64,000 bases of DNA from VXNE01 sp963665455 (GCA_963665455.1 OY762279.1:5022001-5086000); one strand, 5' to 3'. Numbered from the stretch's first letter, positions 25,292 to 34,671 are shown. The notes: generated by a model not told the origin, from the sequence alone. A program made the numbers and translations.

Positions 25292-25945
25292 TTACCCCAG
25301 CGTGACCAGCGGCTCGACGTTGCAGCCGACGCCCGTGCCCCCAAGTCCGCAGTACCCGTTGGGCACCTTGGCGAGGTATTGCTGGTGGTAGTGCTCCGCA
25401 TAGTAGAACGGCGGCGCGTCCTCGATCTCCGTCGTGATCGGGCCGAAGCCCGCCGCCGTGAGGGCTTGCTGGTACGCCTCCCGCGTCTCCTCGGCGGCAC
25501 GCCGCTGGTCCGCGCCGAAGAGGTGGATCGCGGAACGGTATTGGGTGCCGACGTCGTTCCCCTGCCGCATGCCCTGGGTCGGATCGTGGCCCTCCCAGAA
25601 GACCTTCAGCAGATCCCGGTACGAAACCACCTCCGGGTCGAACACCGCGAGCACCGCCTCGGTATGCCCCGTCAGGCCGGAACAGACCTCCTCGTAAAGC
25701 GGGTTCGGTGTCGTTCCCCCCGCGTAGCCCACCGCGGTCGTGTGCACGCCCGGCGTCTGCCAGAACATGCGTTCGGCCCCCCAGAAACAACCCATGCCAA
25801 CGACGATGCGCGCCGTCCCCTCGGGGAACGGCGGCTGCATCCCCCGGCCGTTGACGAAGTGCGCCGGCGGCACCGGCATCTCCATGTCTCGGCCTGGAAG
25901 CGCCTCCTCGGGGCGCGGGAGTCGGGGACGGTAGCTCAGACGCAT
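25292..25945 (-). CDS. msrA: peptide methionine sulfoxide reductase A
   Basis: A 217-aa enzyme that reduces methionine-S-sulfoxide in proteins. The catalytic GCFWGAERMFW has Cys about 53; GHTEAVLAVFDPEVVSYRDL, THDPTQ-type HDPTQGMRQGND and YYAEHYHQQYL are family signatures. The resolving Cys residues are in NGYCGLGGTGVGCNVE near the C-terminus. A GGAGG Shine-Dalgarno eight bases before ATG 25945 fixes the start, giving a roughly 40-residue N-terminal extension before the core. It is read together with the downstream Hsp70 gene. The catalytic residue is Cys here, although selenocysteine forms of MsrA exist elsewhere. Confidence 0.9.
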   Translation of the reverse strand: MRLSYRPRLPRPEEALPGRDMEMPVPPAHFVNGRGMQPPFPEGTARIVVGMGCFWGAERMFWQTPGVHTTAVGYAGGTTPNPLYEEVCSGLTGHTEAVLAVFDPEVVSYRDLLKVFWEGHDPTQGMRQGNDVGTQYRSAIHLFGADQRRAAEETREAYQQALTAAGFGPITTEIEDAPPFYYAEHYHQQYLAKVPNGYCGLGGTGVGCNVEPLVTLG

Positions 25946-26053
25946 GTTGGATATCCTCCGGCGGGGCATCTTAGCAGACGCATTCGGCACGAAACGCCGC
26001 CGATACATCGTCCCCTTCGCTCTTCCTTGCGTCCGGGATCGCCCCTGCACAGA

Positions 26054-26365
26054 ATGACCCGCATTGAGGTGGATCGAACCCCTGACCCAAGAGCAACGAT
26101 CTTGAAAAGCGTTCCGATCTCCGAGGCGAAAGCGAAGCTGAGCGCACTGGTGGACGCGCTCAGCGTTTCCGAGGAACAAATTACCATCACCAAGAACGGC
26201 ACTCCCGTCGCGGTGTTGGTCAGCCCAAGCGAACTCGAAGGTTGGTACGAGACCATCGCCGTCAAGCAGGACGCCGACCTGATGAACGAGATTCGCGAGG
26301 GACTGTCCAAGATGAGGCCGAAAGCGGCAAGGCTCTACACGCTCGACGAGCTTTTTGACACGTAG
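26054..26365 (+). CDS. Phd/YefM-type antitoxin without visible toxin
   Basis: About 103 aa. SVPISEAKAKLSALVDAL and ITITKNGTPVAVLVSPSELE are the Phd/YefM DNA-binding fold (residues about 18-62). The C-terminal DLMNEIREGLSKM plus YTLDELFD is the toxin-neutralising tail. Start may be ATG 26054 or TTG 26102; the domain itself begins near the latter. The next 180 bp hold no intact RelE-, Doc- or PIN-type toxin gene, so it is an orphan or its partner has decayed. Confidence 0.7.
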   Translation: MTRIEVDRTPDPRATILKSVPISEAKAKLSALVDALSVSEEQITITKNGTPVAVLVSPSELEGWYETIAVKQDADLMNEIREGLSKMRPKAARLYTLDELFDT

Positions 26366-26544
26366 GGTCGACCGTGTATCGAGCGCGCGACGACCGATGG
26401 ACTAACGGCCGCCGCCTTGGCCACACGCCAAAGAATGCTCAGGCGGTCCGAATACACGGCAGACCCGGCCCGAGAAGCTCACTCGAGCCTTAAGGTCGCG
26501 CCGAATCCGGCTTTCGCACTCCCCCGATGCGCTAAACTCCGCCG

Positions 26545-28227
26545 ATGCGCGCCCTCCCCATCGCACTGCTGCTCCTCTGCGCCGCTTGCGTCACGGGGCC
26601 CCCGCCGTCCTACGAAGAACTCGCCGCGTCCGTCGCCGCCGGGGAGGACGTCGACGCCCGCGACCTGCGCCGGGCCTTCCTGGCCGCGCCGGACTTCGGC
26701 GAGCGCGTCGAGGCGCTCGGCGCATTGGAGCGGCAAGCGCTCCAGATCGTGGACGAGGAGCCGCTCCGGCTTGGACCGCTGGGATCGGCCATTCTGGACC
26801 GCTACCACGGCAGCATCGCCGGGCACTACGCCCTGGTCCGCTTCTACGAGTACGTGGAGCGCGAGGAGGCGGCGCGCACGCACCGGCAGTGGGTGGCCCG
26901 GATCGTCGGGAGCATGGACGGCGAAGGCACCCCGGAGCGTCCCTACGTGGCCCTTTCCGCATCGGAGGCGAACGCCTACGTCGTGGCCTCCGGGCGCCAA
27001 CCCGTGGGGTCGATCTACCAGACGTCGGAAGAACTGCCCTTCGTCATGATGGTGACCGCCAAGCCGTCCGCAGGGCCGATGCAGAACGTCTACTTCGATC
27101 TCGAAGCCGCATTCATCGCGGTGCGCGACGCCATTCCCCCGGACGCGCTCGCACGCGAGTTCCGGCCGGGTTCCCTGATCGGCATGCTCGCGCAGCGCGA
27201 CGATCCGGCGGCGCAGGTCTACATCGGGGCGTTTCTGTCGACGGAGGATCGCCTCGACGAGGCGGTCGATTGGCTCTCGGCGGCGAGCCGCCGGGGCAAT
27301 CTCGTCGCCAATCTGATGCTGGCGCAGGTCCATCTCGCCAAGGCGCAACGCGTCTCCGAGGGACCGGACCGGGAGGCGGCCCTCGAACTGGTCATGCAGA
27401 ACTACCTGCACGCCATTGCGGCCGGATCCGACCAAGCCATGTACCGCCTCGGGGAACTGTACGTGGCGGAGTTTTACGGGGAGGAAGCAGTGCCCGCGGG
27501 GATCCCCTTGCTCGAACGCGCGGCCGGCCTCGACCACATCGACGCCATCCTGCTCCTCGCGCAGCTCCATGTCCTGGGCCACGGCGTCACGGCGGACTAC
27601 GACCAGAGCGAGGCGTACCTCCTGCGCGCGGCGGAACTCAAGAGCGGGGCCGCGAAAATCCGCTACGCCCGCTTCCTGATGCGCGAGGACGTGGGCAAGG
27701 AGTTCACCGGGCAGGCCTTCGATTGGCTCAAGGAGCTCTCCCGGGACATCGACACGTGCGCCACGGAGCCGCCCAATCCGCGCACGCCCTGTCCAGCCGC
27801 CGAGGCGCGGCTGCTGCTCGGCGACATCCACGCGCGGGGCATCCACGTCAAAGCAAGCTACCGGCGCGCGCGCAACTGGTTCAAGTCCGCCGTCAAGGCC
27901 TCGCCGGACAATGCCCGCATCGTCAACGAGGTCGCCTGGTGGCTCACCGTCACCCAGATCGATCCCCTGCGGGACGAACGCTACGCCCTGAACATCATGG
28001 AACGCATGATGAATCAGGACGACCGGGCGCGCCGGAACCCCGCCTACCTCGACACCTGGGCGGCGGCCTACGCGGCCAATGGCGACTTCGGGCGCGCCGT
28101 CGCGCTCCAGGAACAGGCCCTGCGCGAGGCGAACGCCCAGGAGATGACGGACGTGATCGAGGAACTCGAAAGTCACCTGGCCGCCTTCGAGGCCGGCGAG
28201 ACCATCACCGACCCCACCGTCCCGTAG
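26545..28227 (+). CDS. TPR/Sel1-repeat lipoprotein
   Basis: A 560-aa exported protein. The leader MRALPIALLLLCAAC ends with Cys15 in a lipobox-like LCAAC, so it is probably lipid-anchored. From about residue 215 the chain is built of Sel1/TPR-like helical pairs: AAQVYIGAFLSTEDRLDEAV, AVDWLSAASRRGNLVANLML, AMYRLGELYVAEFYGEEAVP, AYLLRAAELKSGAAKIRYAR, ending with a TPR pair around TWAAAYAANGDFGRAVALQE. It likely mediates protein contacts in the envelope. SelU begins 11 bp after its stop, so they may be co-transcribed. Confidence 0.75.
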   Translation: MRALPIALLLLCAACVTGPPPSYEELAASVAAGEDVDARDLRRAFLAAPDFGERVEALGALERQALQIVDEEPLRLGPLGSAILDRYHGSIAGHYALVRFYEYVEREEAARTHRQWVARIVGSMDGEGTPERPYVALSASEANAYVVASGRQPVGSIYQTSEELPFVMMVTAKPSAGPMQNVYFDLEAAFIAVRDAIPPDALAREFRPGSLIGMLAQRDDPAAQVYIGAFLSTEDRLDEAVDWLSAASRRGNLVANLMLAQVHLAKAQRVSEGPDREAALELVMQNYLHAIAAGSDQAMYRLGELYVAEFYGEEAVPAGIPLLERAAGLDHIDAILLLAQLHVLGHGVTADYDQSEAYLLRAAELKSGAAKIRYARFLMREDVGKEFTGQAFDWLKELSRDIDTCATEPPNPRTPCPAAEARLLLGDIHARGIHVKASYRRARNWFKSAVKASPDNARIVNEVAWWLTVTQIDPLRDERYALNIMERMMNQDDRARRNPAYLDTWAAAYAANGDFGRAVALQEQALREANAQEMTDVIEELESHLAAFEAGETITDPTVP

Positions 28228-28237
28228 CACCCGGACG

Positions 28238-29287
28238 TTGACCGAGCGCACGGCCAACTATCGGACGCTGCTGACGCGGGGGGTTCCGCTTCTCGACGTG
28301 CGCGCGCCCGCCGAGTTCGCCCGGGGCGCGTTCCCCAATGCCGTGAACCTGCCCGTGCTCACCGACGACGAGCGGCATCGGGTGGGGCTCCGCTACAAGC
28401 AGGCGGGGGGTGCGGCGGCGGTGGAGCTCGGCCATCAACTGGTCGCCGGCGAAACGCGGGCCGCCCGGCTCGCGGGGTGGCGCGACTGGGTTCGGGCGCA
28501 TCCCGACGGAGTGTTGTATTGCTGGCGCGGGGGGCTGCGCTCCCAGATCGTGCAGGAGTGGCTGGCCGATGGGGGCGACGCGGTGCCGAGGGTCGCCGGG
28601 GGCTTCAAGGCACTGCGCAGCTTCTGCCTCAAGACCTTGGGCCAGGAGTATCCGTGGATCGTCCTCGCGGGCCGTGCCGGCGCGGACAAGACCGGCATCC
28701 TCGAGGCCATTCCGCGCCACGTAGACCTCGAGGGCCTGGCCAACCACCGCGGCTCCGCGTTCGGCAAGCGGGACACGCCCCAGCCTCCGCCCATCGCCTT
28801 CGAGAACGCCCTCGCCGTTCGGCTGCTGCAACTCACGGCCGAGACCGCCGCGTCGGCCGACGCCGGGCCCCCGATCGCCGTCGAGGACGAGAGCCGCACG
28901 ATCGGGCGGCTGGCCGTCCCGGCAAGGGTGTTCGCCGGGATGCAGGAGGCCCCCGTCGTCGTGGTCGAAGCGCGGCGCGAGGACCGCATCGAGCATATCT
29001 ATCGCGGCTATGTCGCCGACGACGAGGGCGCGCGGCCGCGCCTCGAAGAGGCCCTCGACAACATCCGGCGGCGCTTGGGGGGAGAGCGCCACGCGGCGGT
29101 CCGGCGGGTCATGCAGGAGGCCTTCGAGCACGCCGATGCCGACCGCCATCGGGCCTGGATCGGCATGCTCCTCGACTGGTACTACGACCCGATGTACGAC
29201 TACCAGCTCGAACGAAAGCAAGATCGCATCGTCCTGCGCGGCGGACGGGCGATGGTCGCGGACTACCTCACGCGGACGACAGCCTGA
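28238..29287 (+). CDS. mnmH: tRNA 2-selenouridine synthase
   Basis: A 349-aa SelU/MnmH protein. It converts geranylated 2-thiouridine in the tRNA wobble position to 2-selenouridine using selenophosphate. The N-terminal rhodanese domain (residues 10-130) begins VPLLDVRAPAEFARGAFP and carries the catalytic Cys95 in LYCWRGGLRSQ. The C-terminal P-loop domain follows. Its Walker A reads GRAGADKT, with Asp where the Gly before Lys is expected, an unusual change. TTG 28238 is the apparent start. Presence of this enzyme implies a selenophosphate synthetase elsewhere and supports the two selenoprotein calls. Also known as selU/ybbB. Confidence 0.9.
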   Translation: MTERTANYRTLLTRGVPLLDVRAPAEFARGAFPNAVNLPVLTDDERHRVGLRYKQAGGAAAVELGHQLVAGETRAARLAGWRDWVRAHPDGVLYCWRGGLRSQIVQEWLADGGDAVPRVAGGFKALRSFCLKTLGQEYPWIVLAGRAGADKTGILEAIPRHVDLEGLANHRGSAFGKRDTPQPPPIAFENALAVRLLQLTAETAASADAGPPIAVEDESRTIGRLAVPARVFAGMQEAPVVVVEARREDRIEHIYRGYVADDEGARPRLEEALDNIRRRLGGERHAAVRRVMQEAFEHADADRHRAWIGMLLDWYYDPMYDYQLERKQDRIVLRGGRAMVADYLTRTTA

Positions 29288-29768
29288 AATCCCCACCGTG
29301 GGCGGTCATGCGGTCGGGGGCGAGACGCAGCACCACCCGGCCCTCCTCCTCGCCCGCCAACGGCCACGGCGTCGAGCCAAGATACTTGCGCCGAATGCGC
29401 GCGCCCCACTCCGCCACGCCGGTCTCCAGGACCTCGAACGTCCCAACCCCCTTCACCTGACGGTTGGACATGCGTTCCGCGGTCAACTCCTGGCGCTCGA
29501 CGCAGAACGACCCGCGCGGGTTGTTCCGGATCGCGCGGACGTGGAACTTGTCCGCGCCGCTCGTCGTATAGAAGGCACCCTCCCACCAGACGAACCAACA
29601 GGGCACCAACCTGGGGAAGCCCTTGGCGTCCACGAAGGCGATAACCGCGGACGTGGGCAGATCGAGCAACGCCTGGACCTCGGCTTCGGGAAGCGCGGTC
29701 CGCAGCGTCGCCCGCAGGCCGGCGTCCGGCCGGGTCGTGCTATCCGTCCCGTCGCTTCGCGGCTTCAT
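29268..29768 (-). CDS. pyridoxamine 5'-phosphate oxidase-fold (FMN-binding split barrel) protein
   Basis: A 166-aa flavin- or F420-binding split-barrel protein. AVIAFVDAKGFPRLVPCWFV is the first strand pair, YTTSGADKFHVRAIRNNPRG is the cofactor-phosphate loop with Lys and Arg, and GVGTFEVLE plus RKYLGST follow. It resembles PPOX-class F420- or FMN-dependent enzymes. ATG 29768 lies inside the 3' end of the enoyl-CoA hydratase gene (29-bp overlap). Its own end overlaps the convergent mnmH by 20 bp. Substrate unknown. Confidence 0.75.
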   Translation of the reverse strand: MKPRSDGTDSTTRPDAGLRATLRTALPEAEVQALLDLPTSAVIAFVDAKGFPRLVPCWFVWWEGAFYTTSGADKFHVRAIRNNPRGSFCVERQELTAERMSNRQVKGVGTFEVLETGVAEWGARIRRKYLGSTPWPLAGEEEGRVVLRLAPDRMTAHGGDFRLSSA

Positions 29769-30561
29769 AGTGTTCCATGGCGCGCTGCACCATCGGGCGG
29801 CGGCGGCCCTCCGGCACCTTGAGGGCATAGTCGGGGTCGCGCTCCCCCTGGGCGGAGAGCAAGTGCATGGCATGGGCGCTCGTGACGTGGGCGTGGAAGC
29901 CCTGGCCGTCCTGCATCTGGTTGACGGCGAGCTTGATCATCCGCAACTGGAAGGGATCGTTGCGCGCCACCCGCTCGGCGTACTCGAGCACCTCCGCCTC
30001 CAGGCGGTCCGTCGCCACGACGCGGTTGACGAGCCCAAGCCCGGCCGCCTCCTCGGCGTCGATGAAGCGCGACTCGAACAGCATCTCCTTGGCCTTGCGC
30101 GGATGCACGTCCCAGGGGACGGTGAAGAACTGGAAGTTCGACGCGAGGAACATCGCGGACTCCGCCGCGTACACGATGTCCATGGCGGACGCGACGATCC
30201 AGCCACCGAAGATGCAGTAGCCCTGCACGCCGGCGATGGTGGGCTTCGGCACGTTGCGCCAGCGCATCGACTTCTCGACGAACTGCTCGCGGGAGTGGTC
30301 GAAGAGCCCGCGCACGCCCTCTTGCAGGGGCCGCTCCTCGCGGTCGGCCCGTTCGTCCGGCGTGCCGAGATCGTGGCCACCGGAAAAGTGCTCCCCCGCC
30401 CCGAACAACGCGATGACGTGTACGTCGCGATCCGCTGCGGCGTCGGCGAAGGCCGCGTCGAGGTCCTCGAGCAGCCGACGGCTCTGGGCGTTGCGGTAGC
30501 GCGGCCGGTTCGCCGTGATGCGCGCCACGTGGTTGGACACTTCGTAGAGAACGTCGCTCAT
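29740..30561 (-). CDS. enoyl-CoA hydratase/isomerase family protein
   Basis: A 273-aa crotonase. VIALFGAGEHFSGGHDLGTP forms the first half of the oxyanion hole and VQGYCIFGGWIVASAMDIVY the second. Neither of the two hydratase Glu residues is evident (GGWIVASAMD, then NFQFFTVPWD), so the reaction may not be hydration. The C-terminal PMVQRAMEHYEAAKRRDG is highly charged. ATG 30561 with preceding GGGGG fits MSDVLYEVSNHVARI as N-terminus. It sits between a CoA transferase and a PPOX-type gene on the same strand, so it probably belongs to an acyl-CoA degradation operon. Confidence 0.8.
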   Translation of the reverse strand: MSDVLYEVSNHVARITANRPRYRNAQSRRLLEDLDAAFADAAADRDVHVIALFGAGEHFSGGHDLGTPDERADREERPLQEGVRGLFDHSREQFVEKSMRWRNVPKPTIAGVQGYCIFGGWIVASAMDIVYAAESAMFLASNFQFFTVPWDVHPRKAKEMLFESRFIDAEEAAGLGLVNRVVATDRLEAEVLEYAERVARNDPFQLRMIKLAVNQMQDGQGFHAHVTSAHAMHLLSAQGERDPDYALKVPEGRRRPMVQRAMEHYEAAKRRDG

Positions 30562-30628
30562 GCCCCCGCAGTTTGTCGGACGCACGGCCCCGGGGGCAAG
30601 TCTCTGGGCACCACGTGTCGGAGGTACC

Positions 30629-32992
30629 TCAACCCGTCGCCTTCCGGTACTCGCCCTCTCCCGTGATGCCCCGCGCCACCAAGGCGTCGTACTCGTCTCG
30701 CCTCATGCCGAGAAAACGCTCGAACACCTCGAAGGAGTGCTCGCCGAGACACGGGGCCGGACCCGTGACCCCGCCCGGCGTGCGGCCGAGGAGGGCCGGC
30801 AGGCCGCTCTGCCACAACGGGCCGGTCTCCGGGTGCAGGACCTCCACCATGTGGCCGCGTTCGCGTAGCGCCGCGTCCTCGACGATCTCGTCCGCGCGCC
30901 GCACCGCCGCCGCCGGAATCCCCGCCGCGCACAGCGCTCGTTCAAGTTCGTCCTTGCTCCGGTGCGCGACCGCGGCCCTCACCACAGCGTCCACCGCCGC
31001 CTCGTGCGCCTTCCGGCTCGCCTGGTCCGGCCACGGATCGTCGTGGATGCCAAGCACCCGGCGGCACGCCCGCCAGTGGGCGTCGGTCTCCGCGGAGACG
31101 GCGATCCAGGCATCCTCCCCCGCCGCAGGGTAGATGCCGTGGGGTGCGTGGAGCGGGTGCCGGTTGCCCTGCGGACCCCGAACGCTTCCCGTCACCTCGA
31201 ACTCGAGCCACGCATCCCCGATGAAGGTGAAGTTGGCCTCCTGCATGGAGAGGTCGATGTACTGACCTTCGCCCGTGCGGTCCCGGTGCAGCAGCGCCGT
31301 CGCGATGGCACCGAAGCCGTACATACCCGCCACCGGATCCGGGTACATTTGGCCGGAGTTCTGCGGCGGGCCGCCCTCGTAGCCGAGGAGGGACGACATC
31401 CCGGAGGAGGGTTCGATGGTGCCGCCGATGCCCGGCACGTTCGTCCAGGGCCCCGTGGCGCCATACGCCGAGAGGCTCGCCATGACGAGGTCCGGCCGGA
31501 GGGCCGTCAACGCGTCGTAGTCGATGCCGAGGTTTCCCATGACCCGGGGCGAGAAGTTCTCCGCCACGAAGTCCACGTGCGGGACCAAGCCCTTGAACAA
31601 CGCCACGCCCTCCGGTTCGGAGAGATCGAGCGTGATGCCCCGCTTGTTCAGGTTCACGGAGTTGTACATGGGGCTACAGTTCCACGGGCGGCGTGCCGTC
31701 GGGACGCCCGTCAGCCGCTTCGGGATGGGATTGCGGAAGCTGCCGCGCCACCCGTCGATGCGCGAGCGGCCCTCGATCTGGATGACCTCCGCGCCGAGGA
31801 GCGCGAGCAGTTCGGTGGCGTAGGTGCCCGCCCAGGCTTGGGTGAGGACGAGGCCGCGAAAACCGGCGAGCGGTCCCTTGCCGGATGCCGCGAGCGCGCC
31901 CCGGCCGGCACGGACGGGGGATGCCGCTATTTTGTCGCGGCGCCCGAAGCCGCCTGGGTCCCCGCCGGCCGTGCCCATCTCGCTAGAAAGGGCCCAAGCG
32001 CTCTTGCCCATGCGCGCGGGCGGCCCCGGGAACCGCGTCCCTTCCGGCGACCGCACGAAGAAGCCCCGGCCCTCGAATTGGGGGTTGCGCGCCATCTCGT
32101 CCAGCCGGAACGCGGGACCGGCGATGACGCGCTCCCGCGCAAGGGCGTCGAACAGCGCCTGGCGGTCCCAGGCGGCCATGCGCTCCTGCACCCGGTCCAC
32201 GAAGCGGTCCTTGAACTTGTGCCGCAACCCCGGCTGCTGTAGTTCCTCGTCGTCGGCGAGGTCGGGCAGGCCGAGCACCTCCATTGCGCGCTTCCAGAAG
32301 TGGGGACGCGAGATTGGCAGTGCAAAGTAGCCGTCGCGCACGGGGACCGGACCACCCTCCATGTCGACCTCTTCTCGACGGGACCAGACGAAGCCGGCGG
32401 TCTGTACGCGCAGCGGAGCCGGCGCGAAGGTGGATACGAGGGTTTCGAACTCCGAGATGTCGATGAGTTGCCCCGGACCCTGGTTGGCGAGGCGCTCGAT
32501 CAGGGCACACACCACGGTGCCCCAAGCCACGGTGCCGGCCTGAAACGAAGCCTGGTAGCCGCTGCCCTTGAGCGGTTCCCGGCCTGCGAGACCGTTTACC
32601 GATGCCCATCCGGAACGTGCCGCCGCCGTCAGGTCGTTGCCGGCGAAATCCCAGTAGCGGCCCGTAAGTCCGTGGGGCGTGATCGCGCAGACGATGGCTC
32701 GCGGGTGCGCCGCCGCGACGCTGGAGGCATCGAGACCGCTGGTGACGATCACGTCTGCCGCTTCGAGGAGATCGGCGCCGGGCCCGGGGATCGATGCCTT
32801 GTTCGCCAGGAAGTAACGGGCGGCGATGGATAGTCCCGCTCCGTCGAAGGGCGGGTGACGGCGCAGGGGATGGCCGCCGGGCGGCTCCACGGACAGCACC
32901 TCGGCACCGAAGTCCGCGAGCAGCCGCGAGCACCAGGCCGTTGCCGCCCGCGTGCCGATGTCGACGACCCGGATGCCCCCAAGCGCGAACAT
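30629..32992 (-). CDS. CaiB/BaiF family CoA transferase, two fused domains
   Basis: A 787-aa fusion of two family III CoA-transferase domains. Domain 1 (residues 1-370) starts GGIRVVDIGTRAATAWCSRL and has DLTAAARSGWASVNGL. Domain 2 (about 390-787) starts GLVLTQAWAGTYATELLALL and contains SVNLNKRGITLDLSEPEG, VDFVAENFSPRVMG and GFGAIATALLHRDRTGEGQY. The catalytic Asp (IDLSMQE-type GQYIDLS) is present in domain 2, while domain 1 has GQLIDISEFE. Natural enzymes are interlocked dimers, so the fusion may form an internal pseudo-dimer. It transfers CoA between carboxylic acids; the substrate is unknown. The enoyl-CoA hydratase follows 67 bp downstream. Confidence 0.8.
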   Translation of the reverse strand: MFALGGIRVVDIGTRAATAWCSRLLADFGAEVLSVEPPGGHPLRRHPPFDGAGLSIAARYFLANKASIPGPGADLLEAADVIVTSGLDASSVAAAHPRAIVCAITPHGLTGRYWDFAGNDLTAAARSGWASVNGLAGREPLKGSGYQASFQAGTVAWGTVVCALIERLANQGPGQLIDISEFETLVSTFAPAPLRVQTAGFVWSRREEVDMEGGPVPVRDGYFALPISRPHFWKRAMEVLGLPDLADDEELQQPGLRHKFKDRFVDRVQERMAAWDRQALFDALARERVIAGPAFRLDEMARNPQFEGRGFFVRSPEGTRFPGPPARMGKSAWALSSEMGTAGGDPGGFGRRDKIAASPVRAGRGALAASGKGPLAGFRGLVLTQAWAGTYATELLALLGAEVIQIEGRSRIDGWRGSFRNPIPKRLTGVPTARRPWNCSPMYNSVNLNKRGITLDLSEPEGVALFKGLVPHVDFVAENFSPRVMGNLGIDYDALTALRPDLVMASLSAYGATGPWTNVPGIGGTIEPSSGMSSLLGYEGGPPQNSGQMYPDPVAGMYGFGAIATALLHRDRTGEGQYIDLSMQEANFTFIGDAWLEFEVTGSVRGPQGNRHPLHAPHGIYPAAGEDAWIAVSAETDAHWRACRRVLGIHDDPWPDQASRKAHEAAVDAVVRAAVAHRSKDELERALCAAGIPAAAVRRADEIVEDAALRERGHMVEVLHPETGPLWQSGLPALLGRTPGGVTGPAPCLGEHSFEVFERFLGMRRDEYDALVARGITGEGEYRKATG

Positions 32993-33051
32993 GCGGGGGA
33001 TGATAGCGTGCGTCCGGCCCGACGCCGGACAAGGGAACAGGAGGTGCGACG

Positions 33052-34671
33052 ATGGTCCGACGAACCCATCCACGGCGGTTGCACCGCTCCCTGCCGCTTC
33101 TGGCGGTCTGCTGCACATGGCTCGTCGCCGCGCCGGGCCACGCCAAGCAGCCCAACATCGTGCTGATTCTCGCTGACGATCTCGGCTACTCCGACATCGG
33201 TGCCCACGGCTCGGAGATCCATACGCCGCACATCGACAGCCTCGCCGCCGAGGGCCTGCGCTTCACCACCTTCTACAACATGGCCAAGTGCGAGACCACG
33301 CGGGCAGCGCTCTACACGGGGTTGGTCACCGAGAAACGTCACGCCACCAACGCGCAGACGCTGCCCCAACTCCTGCGCGGCGCCGGGTATCACACCGTGA
33401 TGGTGGGCAAGAAACACTTCCGCGACTGGGCGGCGGACCTCCTGCTCGAACGCCGGCCGTTCGACGTTGCCCTAACCTTCTACGGCCTCGTGCCCTACTT
33501 CGTACCCCCGGACGGCGCGTGGGACGGAAAGTGGGAGACCCGCTTCGTGCTCAACGGCGAGGAACTGCTTCCGTCGCAGATGGCCCTCGAGCGCGAGCCG
33601 TTCTACCAGACGGACGCCTTCACCGACTACGCGCTTCGCTTCCTGGACCAAGCCCACGCCACCGGCAAGCCGTTCTTTCTCTATCTGCCCTACCACGCCC
33701 CGCACTACCCGCTCCAGGCCCGCGAGGAGGACATCGCCCGCTATCGCGACACGTACCGAGCGGGCTGGGACGCGATCCGCGCCGAGCGCTTCCGCCGTCA
33801 ACGGGAGCAAGGCGTCGTGCCGGCCAACACGCGGCTGAGCCCTCCGGCGGGGAACATCAACCAGTTTCGCGGCCCGTACCGCGGTGACATCTACCACTAT
33901 CGACCCTGGGCGGAGGTCGGGGCCGCCGAGCAGGACGCCCTGGCCCTCGAGATGGCCGTGTTCGCGGCGATGGTGGGCCGGCTCGACCAGAACGTCGGGC
34001 GCGTGCTCGCCAAGCTCGAGACCCTCGGCGTGGCGGACGACACGCTCGTGCTCTTCCTCGCCGACAACGGCGCCTGCCCCTACGACAGCAACGAGGACTT
34101 CGCGGTCCCGCCGGGCGGCCCCGATTCGTTCCGCACCCTGAGCGCGGCGTGGGCCAACGTCGGCAGCACGCCCTACCGCTACTTCAAGCAGTACGGCAAC
34201 GAGGGTGGGACGCGCACGCCGTTCCTCGCGCGCTGGCCCGCCAGAATCCAACCCGGCACGACGACGGACGCCCTGGGCCACGTCGCCGACGTGATGCCGA
34301 CGTTGCTCGACCTGGCCGGGGCGGCCTACCCCGCCACCGCAGGCGGCAAGCCCACCCCCACCCTCGATGGCGCCAGCCTCGTGCCGGTCCTCGACGGCGG
34401 TTCCCGGCCGCCGCCGGAGATTCTGATCTCCGGGTTCACCGAGCGCTTTCGGATGGTGCGGACGGGAGACTGGAAGATCGTGCGGGCGAACGGCGAACCG
34501 TGGCAGCTCTACCACCTGACGACGGACCCGACGGAGCTACGTGATCTCGCGGCCGAGGAGCCAACGCGTCTCGAGGGCCTGGTCGCGCGCTACCACGCCT
34601 GGATCCGGGAGCACGGCGCGGTGATGACGCATTTCGACGAGGTGGCCGAAGGAGCGTCGGTGCCGCCCTGA
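33052..34671 (+). CDS. exported sulfatase (arylsulfatase-like)
   Basis: A 539-aa periplasmic or secreted sulfatase. A signal peptide covers about residues 1-31 (LPLLAVCCTWLVAAPGHA). NIVLILADDLGYSDIG gives the metal-binding Asp pair (42-43). The formylglycine site is Cys80 in NMAKCETTRAALYTG. It keeps Cys, Arg and the TG end of CxPxRxxxxTG but has Thr where Pro or Ser is normal. LFLADNGACPYDS is the second metal site. GNEGGTRTPFLARWPAR and DVMPTLLDLAG are the usual later motifs. A weak GGAGG is found ten bases before ATG 33052. It needs a formylglycine-generating enzyme, not in this window. Confidence 0.85.
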   Translation: MVRRTHPRRLHRSLPLLAVCCTWLVAAPGHAKQPNIVLILADDLGYSDIGAHGSEIHTPHIDSLAAEGLRFTTFYNMAKCETTRAALYTGLVTEKRHATNAQTLPQLLRGAGYHTVMVGKKHFRDWAADLLLERRPFDVALTFYGLVPYFVPPDGAWDGKWETRFVLNGEELLPSQMALEREPFYQTDAFTDYALRFLDQAHATGKPFFLYLPYHAPHYPLQAREEDIARYRDTYRAGWDAIRAERFRRQREQGVVPANTRLSPPAGNINQFRGPYRGDIYHYRPWAEVGAAEQDALALEMAVFAAMVGRLDQNVGRVLAKLETLGVADDTLVLFLADNGACPYDSNEDFAVPPGGPDSFRTLSAAWANVGSTPYRYFKQYGNEGGTRTPFLARWPARIQPGTTTDALGHVADVMPTLLDLAGAAYPATAGGKPTPTLDGASLVPVLDGGSRPPPEILISGFTERFRMVRTGDWKIVRANGEPWQLYHLTTDPTELRDLAAEEPTRLEGLVARYHAWIREHGAVMTHFDEVAEGASVPP

